From Batkoa obscura (taxonomy: Eukaryota > Entomophthoromycota > Entomophthoromycetes > Entomophthorales > Batkoaceae): a DNA stretch of 64,000 nt. The stretch lies in the NCBI GenBank assembly GCA_030770535.1, contig JASVEC010000045.1:228612-292611 (forward strand). The letters run 5' to 3'. The notes beneath the pieces are model-generated. The model did not search any database and was not told the origin of the DNA. It saw nothing but the letters and a program-made list of their open reading frames with translations. Position 1 is the first letter of the stretch, and each line of letters opens with the position of its first letter. The position numbers and the translations under genes are program-made. Shown here in pieces: positions 1 through 11,752 of this stretch.

Positions 1-86
1 TTGGTTTCATCGCTTTTTCCTTTTTTGATCAGAATTGAGTGGGAAAATTGTTAATACACTTATTAAACAAAGTAGGATATCCCTAT
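1..86. repeat. Worn copy of the ~104-bp inverted-repeat element, cut by the window edge
   Basis: The block resembles the middle and right part of the short element found about 20 times in this window: a TTTCATCGCTTTTTCC block, then GAGTGGGAAAATTGTTA, then a degraded right end near 75-86. The left end lies outside the window. Confidence 0.55.
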
Positions 87-186
87 ATCTTTTTAACATT
101 TTAGTGCTGGTAGTAAAAAATATTATAATGAAGCAGTAAATTAAATTCAACTTCATTTTTTAAACTGATATCTGTAACACAGTTAG

Positions 187-351
187 TCAAGTAAATTTAC
201 TAATAATTTTTAAAGCCTTACTACAATTTGTTTTACAAGGGCTTTGATAGTTAAACTGCCCTAAGGTGTAGCAGTTGCTTTATATCTAGAGAAGAAGACA
301 TTAGTAATTGAGATTAAACTATAAATAATCATATAAAATTACATTTTTCAT
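187..351 (-). pseudogene. Decayed paralogue of the small cysteine-rich secreted protein at 701-958
   Basis: Read on the minus strand, the start region matches the signal-peptide stretch of the intact gene at 701-958 (shared ATTTATAGTTTAAT core, IYSLI). A later piece reading PCKTNCSKALKIISKFT aligns with its cysteine region (CVIACTKVL). The two matching parts lie in different frames with a stop between them, so the copy looks broken. It is in the same orientation as the intact gene, which suggests an old tandem duplication. The match is short and was found by eye. Confidence 0.4.
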
Positions 352-566
352 ATTGAATAAAAAGAGTAATAAAACAAAAATGGAAACCTATACCTCATTT
401 TACCAAAAATTATAATTGTTATTATAGTAGTTTTTATTTAGCTTTAATACTGTTATTGATAACCAATCATTATGACTTTAATTTTAAGTGATATTTGATT
501 TATGTTGTCAAACAGTTTAAAACATTGAGCTATAAAAATTGGAATCACATATGGCCAATAGTACAG

Positions 567-670
567 ATGGGGATGTTTTTTTTGGCTTTATTATTTTTTC
601 CATTTTTTAAGCACTATTTGAGTGGAAAATTTGTTAGTAAAATTCTTAAATACAAAAATACATCCCCATA
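567..670. repeat. Short inverted-repeat element (MITE-like), reference copy
   Basis: It begins TGGGGATGTTTTTTTT and ends AAAATACATCCCCA, giving imperfect terminal inverted repeats of about 12-16 bp. The interior holds a second inverted repeat, TTTTTCCA against AGTGGAAAA around a central AAGCACT; other copies have AGCGCT there. The total is about 104 bp with no coding capacity, which is the form of a miniature inverted-repeat transposable element. The spurious reading frame that crosses it (495-695) is not a gene. Confidence 0.8.
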
Positions 671-700
671 TTATTTTTCAAAAAGGTTTAAATAATTTAA

Positions 701-958
701 TTAAGTACAGTAAAAATTTCGTGGTAAAGGCTTACATGGTGAAGTAGTGCATGTACAATGAACCACAGTCCTTGAAGTACTATCCATAACACAATCCAAA
801 CCAATCTTTCTTGGATCAAATGATAAGACCTTAGTACAAGCTATTACACAATTATTGAAGTTAGAAGTTATGGTGTCTTTAGACGTAAGATTTATATTAC
901 ACAATGGGAATATTGGAGTAACTAAAATTAAACTATAAATAATAGTGTTAAGTTTCAT
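701..958 (-). CDS. Small cysteine-rich secreted protein, unknown function
   Basis: This 85-residue single-exon protein has a short N-terminus and a hydrophobic run (residues 1-19, ending near PLC) that looks like a signal peptide. It has eight cysteines, at about residues 20, 38, 42, 56, 68, 70, 75 and 84, in the spaced pattern of disulfide-stabilised small secreted proteins. I do not recognise the family. Short secreted cysteine-rich proteins are common in fungi that interact with hosts or soil organisms, but nothing here shows what this one binds. A degraded sister copy lies just beyond its 3' end at 187-351. The ORF is real on the evidence of signal peptide, cysteine spacing and the decayed duplicate. 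Confidence 0.6.
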   Translation of the reverse strand: MKLNTIIYSLILVTPIFPLCNINLTSKDTITSNFNNCVIACTKVLSFDPRKIGLDCVMDSTSRTVVHCTCTTSPCKPLPRNFYCT

Positions 959-1280
959 TTTTTAGATAAAATAGTAGTTAACTACAAAATAAATATAAAA
1001 GTTATTTTTTTATAAACTTTACTTATTTTTATACTTGATTTTTAATAAGTTTTAATGAATCGTTGTTAATTTTTTATATGCTGATCTTTATTGGAGTTTT
1101 AATTTCAGTTAGTATTCAACTAGTATTGTTAAGTAATCTAGATCTAAAAACTATTATGTTATAAAAATTGAATATTCAATATTTGAAAGTAAGAGTATTT
1201 GTTTTATCACTGTTTAAAAATACTTATAATCATTAATTAATTATTTGAAAAATCTTTTATTTTTATTAATATTAAAAAAA
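959..1280. other. Intergenic, nothing recognised
   Basis: AT-rich sequence between the start of the small secreted gene and the 3' end of muskelin, presumably holding the promoter of the former. I see no gene or repeat. Confidence 0.5.
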
Positions 1281-4200
1281 CTATTGTAATTTTACAATCT
1301 CAATTAAATTATCCGTTGGTTGTTTCATATTATTTGGAAAAAATAGTATTAAATTTTCATATAGCTGAACCCGTTGAGAATAAAGAGGAACATTTGTAGT
1401 TATATTATTAAGCGTTGTGTCTAAATAAATTATATGTCAATTAATGTAAATTAAGTTATTATTAGTAATATTTATAGTATTAGATGATAATTACCTTCAT
1501 TTTCTTTTACAGTTTGAAATAATTTAATTGGTAAAGATTGAAAATGTTCTACTTCCATACTATTATTGTTGTTTAATAAGGGAAATACATTATCTCTTAA
1601 ATAATTTAAAGCTTCAAGCGAATTACTTTCACAAAGTTCAAGATATCTAAAAATAGTTATTAAATGAAGTACTATTAATATAATAATTAATTTACTTATG
1701 TTTTCGTATCATTAATTTAGCCTTTCTTAATATTTCATCCGATTTTGGTCTATTATAATTTACGTTTAAATGTCATTATTCTTTCTATAATATATTTTTG
1801 ATTTACCTTATTAATTTAAATTCCCATAAATCATCCAATCGTCCTTTATCTTCTGGTTTGCTATTAGGATTACCACCAAATAAATAATGAATCTAAACAT
1901 AATAATAAAAAATAAATAAATAACATAACATAACAATATAATAGTAATATCATATGACTTACTTTTGTACTAGTTTTATAAACCATTTGATGAGCAAATC
2001 TCGGCATTGGTTCAATATTAGCCATATTATCCCAATATTCATTATCAATGATATCATTTTTATAAATTTCAACAAAGGTGTCTTGGATTAAACCATACAT
2101 AAAGAAATTATTACAAACAGATTTAGGCGTAATTTCTTTATCTTTTGATATACCAGAAAATATATATATTTCTCTTAATTCTTCATCAATATTTGCACTT
2201 TGGGCAAATCCTGGTAATGGACCTCCAATACTTGAATAATCTCGATAGACTTGCTTATATATATTATTATTAATATCATAAATATACATATCACTAATAA
2301 CATAAACAATATAAATAAATTATATAGTATAGTAGTATTTAATGTAAATTACCTTAAAAATGAGCTATTATTTCTGTCTCCAGCTAATATAATTAATTGG
2401 TTTAATTTTGGATCAAACATCATTGAATGGGAATTTCTTTTAACAATTGAAAACTCTTGTTGATTCATTAAATCTGTATTTAATCGAGGACTTTAATTTT
2501 ATAAATGTTATTATATTAAAATATTAATCTATATCATATTACAGTATTATTTATATTACCTTAATTTTTCCCATTTATTTAATTTAATATCGTACTTAAA
2601 TAATTTTGAATAACGTGCTTTAGGTGGTTTCATATCTGGTCCTAATGGAGTTATTTTTCTACCACCTGAAATATAAATGATTTGATTTTCTTGATCGATT
2701 GCCATTTGATGATCAAATATTAAACTAGGTCCATCTTCACTCTATTTAATTAAAACGATATTGTTTCATTATAAATATATGTTATAAATATATATAATTA
2801 CCTTTACATCCTCTGAAATTAATGTCCATTTATTTGAATCCTGTTCATAGCAATAAAAATCGGCTTTAGGTGGATTACTGGTTGCTTCGGTTGAGCTCAT
2901 ATATTTTCCAAATACATAAAGTTTATTTTGTTTATTATCAAAACATGTTTTAAAACAGGATCTTGGTCCAGGCCCACTTTGACTATGAAATGGAATACAA
3001 ATATGTTAATATAGGCGTATTATTATTTATTTTAACTATTACTTTATTGTATTATCTGATATTAAATGCCATTTTTCAGTTTTAATATCAAAATACCAAA
3101 AATCACCTAAATCATGATTACCATCCCATCCACCTAATAAATAGATAATATCCTTCTATAAATTTAGTAAAATATTAGTATTATTATATTATTATATTGT
3201 TATATTATTATATTTGGTTATAATTAAATACGTACGTTTGGATTATAACAGAATTGATGTCCACCACGTGGCATTGGGCATAAGCCATCTAATTGTTAAC
3301 ATATTTTTAATTTGTTATAATATTAAATAATAATATTACTTTCATCATAAGCAAATATCCTTCTCCAATTGTAAGTATAGGGCTGCGATTTACAATATTC
3401 ATCAAATAAGTTATCATTATACGCTCTAATCAACAATTCTTCTACTTGACTAAAGTCGCCTTCTTTCACCTAATATAATGTTAATGTAAATAAAAATAAT
3501 CACTTAATAATTATTCAATGACTACCAATAGTTGATACAAATTAGTCAACGTAATATCTTCTAATTGTACACCAGTATCCTTTTCTAATGCTTTAAACGA
3601 AGTTTCAAAATGACGTTGTCTAAAATATTTTAAACATAATCGAATCACTTTTTTTTCCAATTGCTGTTATAAAATTTTAATAATATATTTATATTATATT
3701 GTTTATGTATCATATTACCATATTGAATTTTTGATAAATATCATGAACATAATTTTTTTCATCAATACCATCGAATCTTAGATACCATATTGAATAATTA
3801 ATTCTGCTACCCCATGAAGCCAATGGTACTATCTTAATATATTTACATGGAAATATCTATTATTATATATTAATTTTTTCTTTTTATGATTTATTTCATA
3901 TTACTCCATTCGTATTATATTTTATATAAAAAGTTTCTGCTACTGAATCATTTGATAACCCTAATATTGCTATTAATACAAATAATACCTTATCTTGTTT
4001 TTCCATTACCTTCTTCCAATATTTCTGTTAAATCATTTAAGTTTATACCACCATATACTTTAAACATTTTCAAGTTACAGATATGAGCTAATGGACATTT
4101 AGTAAATACAAATTAAATTCAACGATTTCTTACGTTTTTGAAACTTTCCAAAAGTAATTTTTTCTAGATAAAATATATAATTATATAAACATAAAACACA

Positions 4201-4450
4201 AAAATAATAGTAAGCTATAAATATTACCTAAAACAGAACAATTTTCTAATTCCAATATAATAAATTGACTTTGTTTATTATTATCTGTTGACCATCTTGA
4301 ATTCTTATCCAAAGGTAAATCTTGTAATACATTCTTGGGATGAAAATTAGAAAGATGACCTGACCATGAATGAATTTCATAATTTAATTGATGAGTCAAT
4401 GATGTTGGTAATTGACCATTTGAGCTATTTATATGTCTCTTTTTTTCCAT
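1281..4450 (-). CDS. MKLN1: Muskelin (discoidin-like N-terminus, LisH/CTLH, kelch repeats)
   Basis: A gene of at least a dozen exons with introns mostly about 45-70 nt. The first exon (4228-4450) encodes the muskelin N-terminal discoidin-like domain (LNYEIHSWSGHLSNFHPKNV, then SRWSTDNN), continuing in the next exons with KITFGKFQK, HICNLKMFKVYGG and FPCKYIKIVPLASWG. A CTLH-like helical stretch follows (KKVIRLCLKYFRQRHFETSF). Then come kelch blades: MPRGGHQFCYNP, IIYLLGGWDGNHDLGDFW, GPRSCFKTCFD, DHQMAIDQENQIIYISGGR and others. It ends with a helical C-terminus and a stop at 1281-1283. Muskelin is a component of the CTLH/GID-type E3 ubiquitin ligase in animals; S. cerevisiae lacks it. It is transcribed divergently from TOM22 across a 660-bp promoter region. 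Exon edges beyond the first few were set by eye. Confidence 0.92.
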
Positions 4451-5109
4451 TTCTTTATAATTTTTACTTATTCTTCTTTTTAAATTAGAGTCATTTTTTA
4501 AAATTTATAGTTATTTTACTTGTATTTTAATTGGTTCCTGTGTTTAAATCGCTGAAACTTTTTATCCTTTTCAAACAGCTTGTGACGTCACATTATTTTT
4601 ATTGCAAACCAGGCTACTGGTAAACTAATATAAAAGATTAAGCTAAAAAATTTAAATATGTATGAGTTCAGCTCTCCATATTATTATAAATTAACTTCAT
4701 TCTAAAGTCTAATATCAAATACCTTATTACTTAACTGGCTTTCCCAAAATACTATAATTTTATTGAAGCAAGCCTTATAAGATATCGCCTTGAGCTCATC
4801 CATCCCCAATCATAAGTGCAATTATTAACTTATATTATTTTTATCTGTCTATCATCAAGAATATGCTTTATTTTACAAATTAGATTGCTTCAAAATATCT
4901 AAATTTCGAAAATAAGTTGCTACATTTGAATGTTTCCTTAGACAAATAGCTCATTCTTAAAGTTGGCAACATGACACTTAAGAATTTTGCAAACTATTTA
5001 TTACTAAGCAATTATGCAAAGAATTGGTAAACCCATAATATTCGAAGGACTCAAATTCAAAATTTCAATAATTTCCCAAATTAAATTTTAAGTCTAAATC
5101 GAATTCAAA
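4451..5109. other. Divergent promoter region between muskelin and TOM22
   Basis: A 659-bp non-coding interval separating two divergent starts. It contains a perfect TGACGTCA palindrome (listed separately). No ORF of note. Confidence 0.6.
4583..4590. promoter_or_regulatory. Candidate CRE/ATF site TGACGTCA
   Basis: A perfect 8-bp palindrome TGACGTCA, the consensus for CREB/ATF bZIP factors (Atf1-type in fungi), 133 bp upstream of the muskelin start and about 520 bp upstream of TOM22. GC-containing octamers are rare in sequence this AT-rich. Function is inferred from the motif only. Confidence 0.45.
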
Positions 5110-5542
5110 ATGGTCAAATTACAAGAAGTGGATGCCGAATATGTCAATAAAGTTGTAGTTGAAGATGAGTCTTTTACCGATGAAGAAGAAGAGTATGAAT
5201 ATGATGATGAGTTAGATAATGAAACTTTATGGGAACGCATTTCTGCTTTACAAGATATTATTCCAGCTGCTCAAAGAAGACAAGTTTCTAATTCAGTTAA
5301 ATCAATCTATAACTTTGGTGCTAATACCGTAAGTTTTATTGGTAAAGCTGCTTGGGTTATTTCAACTACTGCTTTTATTGTTGCTCTTCCCCTTGTTTTT
5401 GAATTAGACCGTGCTGATAGTTTAAGCCAAGCTCAACCTCCTGCTGGTTTAACTCAAGTAAGTTATCTTCATTGACTTTATTTTTTAGTATTTAACCTAA
5501 TTTTATCAGGAATTAACCGACTCAACAAAACAAGAATTATAA
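5110..5542 (+). CDS. TOM22: TOM22, mitochondrial import receptor subunit
   Basis: Two exons (5110-5457 and 5510-5542, 52-nt intron) encode 126 residues. The N-terminal half is strongly acidic (DESFTDEEEEYEYDDELD). It is followed by the family's conserved ERISALQDIIPAAQRR stretch and one transmembrane segment (about residues 79-97, AAWVISTTAFIVALPLVFE), with a short C-terminal tail on the other side. This is the tail-anchored layout of Tom22, the central receptor of the TOM complex, which passes preproteins from Tom20 and Tom70 into the Tom40 pore. The second exon supplies only ten residues (ELTDSTKQEL). The length is close to the fungal family norm of about 150. Confidence 0.88.
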
Positions 5543-6397
5543 GTTTTAGATTAAGCATTAAATTATATAGATTTGTTTAAAACATCTATAAAAATAAGAA
5601 CTATATTTTTATATTCAACTAAAAAAGCATTAAATATTATGATTTTCATTTTTATTTGTTTTATATTTAGTATAATTTTATGAAATTTTCATTGTAGCTT
5701 TAGTATTATTTTTTGAGTGAGATAAGATTTCATTTCATTTCCTCGAGTTTCTCAAATTTTATTTCAAATTGTAAATCATTTTAGTGAATGAAAATCTTCT
5801 GTCAAAGTTTAAATAATGATCTGTTTTGACTGTATATACTTATGGATACATTGACCATCGAAAAATACTTAATCTCATAATAAAACAACAATGGATTGTC
5901 TATATATTGTATATTGATATGAAAACATTGAGATAAGCAATCATAATATGAAATCATCTATTAAACTTATAAAAACGCCCATGACTAGCATTTAACTTGA
6001 AAAGAATATATTATATACAAGTTTTCGTAATTTTAGAGAATTGGCTTTTTACTGTAATGCTAAGCAGTGTGTGTATAAACAAAAATCTTATCTCGAAATG
6101 AAAATTATTATTTGATAAAATTGATAAAGTAACTAATCCAATCTACTATTCCTTAAAGCTATAATATCATTTACTCCGTTTCAAACTTATCAAATTCAAT
6201 ACTATCAGTTCTTGATATTTGTGAAAATCTTATTGGATCAAAAAACTAAAAAAAACTCAATTTTAAAGGTTCAGATTCTTGGACCTACATATTTATCTAA
6301 TCCCATTTATAACTTTGATATAACTAGGTTTGAGTAAAAGTATACTGTTTACAGCTAAAATAAATCAAATCTTAAAATACCAATAAAAGGCAAAAAA
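5543..6397. other. Intergenic between TOM22 and NOT4
   Basis: 855 bp of AT-rich sequence holding the TOM22 3' end and the NOT4 promoter. I see no gene, repeat element or clear site. Confidence 0.5.
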
Positions 6398-9300
6398 ATG
6401 GGACAAGAAGATGATATTTGTGTACGTTGTGTCGCCATTTTAACAAAACAAGAATATCAAAATAGACCATGTGATTGCCCTGTAAAGGTAAATTACCTTT
6501 CAAGAAATTGCTTTTTATAATACTAAAATAATAGCTATGTGAAAGATGCCTTGAATGGTATTTATCGCCGGAAGGTAAAGGCCGCTGTGATGCATGTAAC
6601 CTTCCAATTGCTAGAGAAGTAATTTCAAATTGTTTAGCTAATATGTAAGTTTTATGATTTTATATAAAACCTAGTCTAACACTACATAGCAAAGAGGGGA
6701 AGGAAAAAGAAATAGAAGTAGAAAAAGGATTCAGAAAAAGAGCGGACTCCAAACTTGAAATGCCTTATGAAGAGCCTTTCATTTCAGTAGAGATACCCAA
6801 TTTAGTTTTTATTGCAGGCTATCCACTTGCTGGAAGAACTGAAGAGGTAAAAATATTATTAAAACGGTTTGGTTTCTTTTGATTTTTGTAGTTCTTAAAA
6901 AACAAAGAAGGTTTCGGAAAGTTTGGAAAAGTTAAAACAGCAGCTTATAAATATAATATATCTAAAGATCCAAATGCTGGAAAAACTGCAAACCTTTATA
7001 TTACTTTTAGTAAATCTGAAGAAGCGGTAGCTGCAGTTAAGGAATATGATCAATTTGTCATACAAGGTTGTAAAATTAGGTAATAGAAAGCATATATGAA
7101 AATTAAAGTTATTGATTTCTTAATAGAGCTAAATTGGGTGAAACCAAATACTGTAGGAAGCTTGTTAATAATTTAAAATGCCAGGAAGTAAATTGTAAAT
7201 ATGCTCATGAATGGAGAGAGAACGATGAACAAAAGGCTAAGCTTTATAAGAAAAAGTATTTAATTTATCAAATAGTTAAAAGTAAATATTGACTTTAAAA
7301 TTTAGAGAAAGTGAAAAAAGAATTTTATATACTGCAGTGCCTAGTCAAAGTAGATCTAATTCTCTTGATATTGGTAAAAAAGGAAAAGACTCAGGTAATA
7401 TTATTTCCAATATTTTCTGGTTTCTTTTAATAAGATTAAAAGTTAATATTCTTCAAAAAAGTGGGCCTTGGGTTAATGAACAAAGTAGGCAAGAATCAAG
7501 TATGTCAAAAAAGAGCGTTAATCTCTACCCAATAAATCAGGATATAGCTAGCCCAACATTCAGCATAAATAGTAAAGGTGAACTAGATCTACTTGAAGGC
7601 CATAATGAAACCCGATCCTCAGAGGCTAAACCGGACGAAAACAATACATTATATAATGATAGTGGACTAGTACATGTTTCTTCGTTAACTTTAACCGACA
7701 TTGGAATAAAAAGAGCTCATCCCAAGAAAAAAATAGTTCAAAAGCATAATGTAAGCTTGATCAAACCTGAAATTAAGCAAAGTGAAGTTAAAGAGGATTT
7801 TAAAAAGAAGCATAATGACAATGATGAAGGTTATTTAAATGAACAAGATGAAGTTAATGACAACGTTAGTAAAAATTCTCAAAAGGAAAAAGATAACTTG
7901 AAAGAAGTTGATAATCAAGAAGATATTATACATGATGAATTACCTAAAATGCCAAGTAAGAATATGGATTTCAATCGAAGATTAAGTGCATATAGTAGTT
8001 TGATTGATTTTGATGATCATCAAGGATCAAATGAGAAAAATATAGCCTCAACTAGTTATAAATCAGATAATGTATCGTTTGGTTACGGAAGAAGAGCAAG
8101 CTGGTTTGATTCAAAGCAAAACTTTCCTGACAGTTCTTATTCTAATTATAAAGCAAAAAAATTTGAAACAAATTTTGGCGGCAATCAAAACACTAAAGCT
8201 GGAAATATAAATTTAAATGACTCTGAGTTGAAACAGGGCTGTACTGGCATGGCTTATACTTTAGATAGTAGTACAAACATTCAAAGTTATTCCAATATAC
8301 AAGCTCAATATAATTCACTAAACTTCAATAGTGGAACACCTCTAAATCCAGGATTATATAGTTATAATATTAATGAGTCATACACCTCTTTCCCACTAGC
8401 TAAAGATCCTCACAAAACTCAAAACATCAATATTTTAAATTCTAAGACAGATTTAAATATAAACACCCAAAAAGCAGAGAAAGCATTTAAAAGAATAGAT
8501 AATAGCAACTTATTATCTCCTGAGCGTTCGCATTATTTTGGAATAGAAAATGGTAATTTACTATCTCCTGAACGCTCAAACTATTTTGGAATGATGCCTT
8601 TTGAGAATAAACTTCAAATGCCAATTCAGCATAATTTATCATCAAGCTTAAATAAAAGTCCATATAATATTAATAGAAATGAAACCCCAAACATTCTTTT
8701 CGGTAAAATTAATAATGGAGGAAACCCCTTTATTCCAAATCCGCATTATAGCTTTGAGCCTGATCTTTTGGGACCTGATTCCATTAATAAACCAATTAAA
8801 AATAGTTTGCCACCTTTTAGTCAAGCTTTTGGAAGTATAATAGATAACAATCGTCAATTTGTTCCTAAGGAAAATAAAAGTATAGAAAATCATTTGATCC
8901 AGCCTCAAAGCAATGTCAACGCAAATATTCCTTTAACTTATTGCATGGATTCAATTAATGGTAATAACCCATTTCCTCCAACTTTAGGTTATCAATATCA
9001 AAGCCCACCTAATAATTTAGTGAAAATTGGCCCAAATATTACGCAAAATAACGTTTCATTCTCAGATAAAGCGTTTAAACAAGATCCACAGAACAAAACA
9101 CCATTTTCAGATAAGGCATTTAATCAGGAGGTGTTTATTGATAATCTAATTGAGAATCCAAACAGTTACGAAGACCATAAACCCAACACTTACCAAAGCA
9201 GTATCCAGAGTATAAATTACAATTTTAATTTCAATAGTACGATGCGTTTAAATAATATAACAGATGATCCAAATAACTTTATTGGCCCTAAAAATAATAT

Positions 9301-11365
9301 AGGAGTTCTCCAAGATGCCTTTTCTATTCCACATAAATTTCAAGATGATATACAAAGCACCCGTGGCCAATTTAATGATATGTATTTTTCATCTAATAAT
9401 CGATTTGGACCTAACCTTGATGTAAGCCATATCCACAATTATGACAGTTCAATAATGCATCAGCTTGATTCTACTATTAATCCAATTGATTTTCAACCCC
9501 AAAGTTTTAATCCTATGAGGCACAATTTAAATCAGCCTCAGCCAAATTTAATGCGTCAAAATCAAATAGAAATAAACAACTATCCCGACCAATATATGAT
9601 GGGTAAAAACGAGATTATAAGTAGTGGAGCTAGAAGTTATATTCAAAATCAATCTAATGAATATATTAAGAGATCAAATGCTCCATCTTTCATTCCTAAC
9701 CTAGCCCACCAAAAGCAATTTTCTAACGTCCTTGATAGAAAAAATATGAAATCTTTTGTAGATAATAACATAAATGGGAATATACATTTAAACGATACTG
9801 ATTGGAATAAACCAAATAAAGGTATTTGCTTTAATGTGTAGTTATATGATCACTAATTGAATTTAGATTCTAAACGTAATGGAAATAGTATTAATAGTAT
9901 TGATATATTTAGTCAGGAAACTTTGACGCCCATCAAAGCTATAAAAGAGCTTCAAAATTCAGCTATTTTCAATGCTTCAAAGTTACAAGATAAAAATGCT
10001 TATTTTAATAGCAGATTTAATGATCCAAATGAAAAACCAAAAGCTGGAAGTCAGATTGGTTTAGAAAAAGATATTACTGAAATTAACTCAGGTAACAGTA
10101 ACAGACATAACAGACATAATGTCAATGATACTAATCCAATTAATGACCAAAAAGAAAAGGAGAAGATTAATAAGCTAGAAGTTGAAACCAAAAGTGAAAC
10201 TCCTTTAAATAAGCCTAAGCAAACTCCTATCATCTTGAAAAGGCCAGAGGGAACTTTGCCTAGGGATAAAGTAGTATCCGAATCCCAGAATACAGCTAAA
10301 GTAATATCTATACTCCAAAACCCATCTAAAGCAGCGTCTGTACCCCAAAATACACCTAAAAGGATAACTATACTTCAAAACATGAATAAAGCGACCCCTA
10401 CGTCCCAAAGCACAACTAAAGTAACACTTTCTCCTCTGCATCAGCCAACAATTCAAATATTAAAAAAGTCAGGACTAGAAGCTTATACTGAAAATAAGAA
10501 TGGAGTAGAAGTAGCTAAAAGAAAAGAGGGTTTAATTGATACTTCGGCAAAAGGAGATGGATTACATAAAGTCTCCTTAAATAAAGTTGATATAAAGCCT
10601 CTGAATAAACAAGAGTCGGATTTTAAGAAAGAGGGATCAAACAAAACTAAGACTTCCATCCCTGGAAATAAATCAGATGTTGATAATGAGCCCAAAATAA
10701 AAGCTGCAAGTAAAAAAGTTGCAGAAATGCCAGTTTTTCAAGAAAGTCCTTATACTATAGTAATATTAAATTTTTTGTTTTTTAAAATAATTAATATTTT
10801 TTAGATTAAACCAAAAAATTCGGATAAAGAAAAGAAGAAAGAAAAAGAAAATATTGTAGAAAATGAAGTTAAGCCCCCTAAAGTGGATAAAGAGATTGAA
10901 GTGAGCCACATTGATTTAGTTTTGGATGATTACCATGATATGCTCTCAGCTCATTTAAAAGGTGCTCACAAAACTATTGATTACCCTGTCTTGGTTAAAA
11001 TCGTTTCTGATAAAATCAATCACGTGTTTAATGAATTTCCAATTGATATCCTTGATACTGAAGGCATATACCATATCTTTAAGTTATACTATGGGGATAC
11101 TGTGACTAGATCAAATGAAGAGATTGATGAAGCTTTAGAGGACTTTTTAATTACTAAAATTGACCTGATTTACTTTTCTGAATTTAAGGCTTACTCTGAG
11201 TTAGTTAAGGATCCAGAACAGATTAATATTGGAGCTTTGGAAAGTGTAGTTGCGTACTCTTTTAAAGAAGAAAAAAATTGTCAGGAGAAGATTGAAAAGC
11301 AGAGCAGAAACCTCCTTTGGGATATAAATATGGATCCAACTAAATCTTTTGGACCAGCAATTTGA
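6398..11365 (+). CDS. NOT4: NOT4/CNOT4-like E3 ubiquitin ligase with a very long tail
   Basis: Eight exons (6398-6487, 6535-6644, 6690-6846, 6892-7079, 7127-7255, 7306-9821, 9867-10759, 10805-11365) join in frame to 1547 residues. The N-terminal RING uses eight cysteines (C8, C11, C25, C27, C32, C35, C48, C51), the C4C4 pattern peculiar to CNOT4. An RRM follows (NLVFIAGYPLA, FGKFGKVKTAAYKY, TANLYITFSKSEEAVAAV). Next is a CCCH finger (C-x8-C-x4-C-x3-H, YCRKLVNNLKCQEVNCKYAH). In the CCR4-NOT complex Not4 ubiquitinates ribosome-associated and other substrates. Yeast Not4 and human CNOT4 are roughly 600 residues. Here about 1150 residues of Asn/Ser/Gln-rich, presumably disordered sequence follow, then a ~160-residue C-terminal part that looks folded and helical (SHIDLVLDDYHDMLSAHLKG to the end). 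I do not recognise that last part. Confidence 0.88.
8505..8595 (+). repeat. Duplicated peptide motif inside the NOT4 tail
   Basis: The tail reads SNLLSPERSHYFGIENG and then again GNLLSPERSNYFGMM, a 17-residue near-exact tandem duplication. A second pair, VSFSDKAFKQ and TPFSDKAFNQ, lies at about 9054-9129. Both are in-frame duplications inside otherwise low-complexity sequence. Confidence 0.7.
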
Positions 11366-11429
11366 TTTCCATTTATAATCACTATGTTTGAATGTGCCAA
11401 ATGCATAAAAGGTTCTATGTCATTTTTTA

Positions 11430-11533
11430 TATGATGATGTACTTTTTTGTCTAAGGATTTTACTAGCAATTTTTACACTTAAATAATGCCTAAAAAATGG
11501 AAAAAGTGACGAAACTAAAAAACACTCCTACAT
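11430..11533. repeat. Short inverted-repeat element, worn copy
   Basis: It lies between the convergent NOT4 and MPP-alpha genes (gap 11366-11752, otherwise empty). It shows the family's TTTTGTCTAAGGATTTTACT block, the TGGAAAAAGTGACGAAAC block and a degraded AACACTCCTA end. Confidence 0.7.
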
Positions 11534-11752
11534 TTGTTATTATTTTCATTTTTTTAAATAGTATTTCATAAATAAAACTGTTTTTACAATCAGCTTTTAT
11601 TATATAATTTTTTGTTTCATTTTATTATGTTATTTAAATTATGTGAAGTCTGATTACTTATTAATGTTTTAATAAAGCTCTCAAAGTCATATTTTTTAGA
11701 AAATATTGAGCTGTGTGTTTTATTTTCTAATTATTTTCACATCAGATAACTT

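Noticed and set aside
495-695. 66-codon plus-strand reading frame
   Set aside because: Most of it runs through a copy of the short inverted-repeat element; the same pseudo-peptide recurs wherever the element does.
7395-7462. A further intron in the NOT4 gene
   Set aside because: A GTAATATT donor and a later AG exist, but removing the segment breaks the frame, while keeping it leaves the whole 1547-residue model open.
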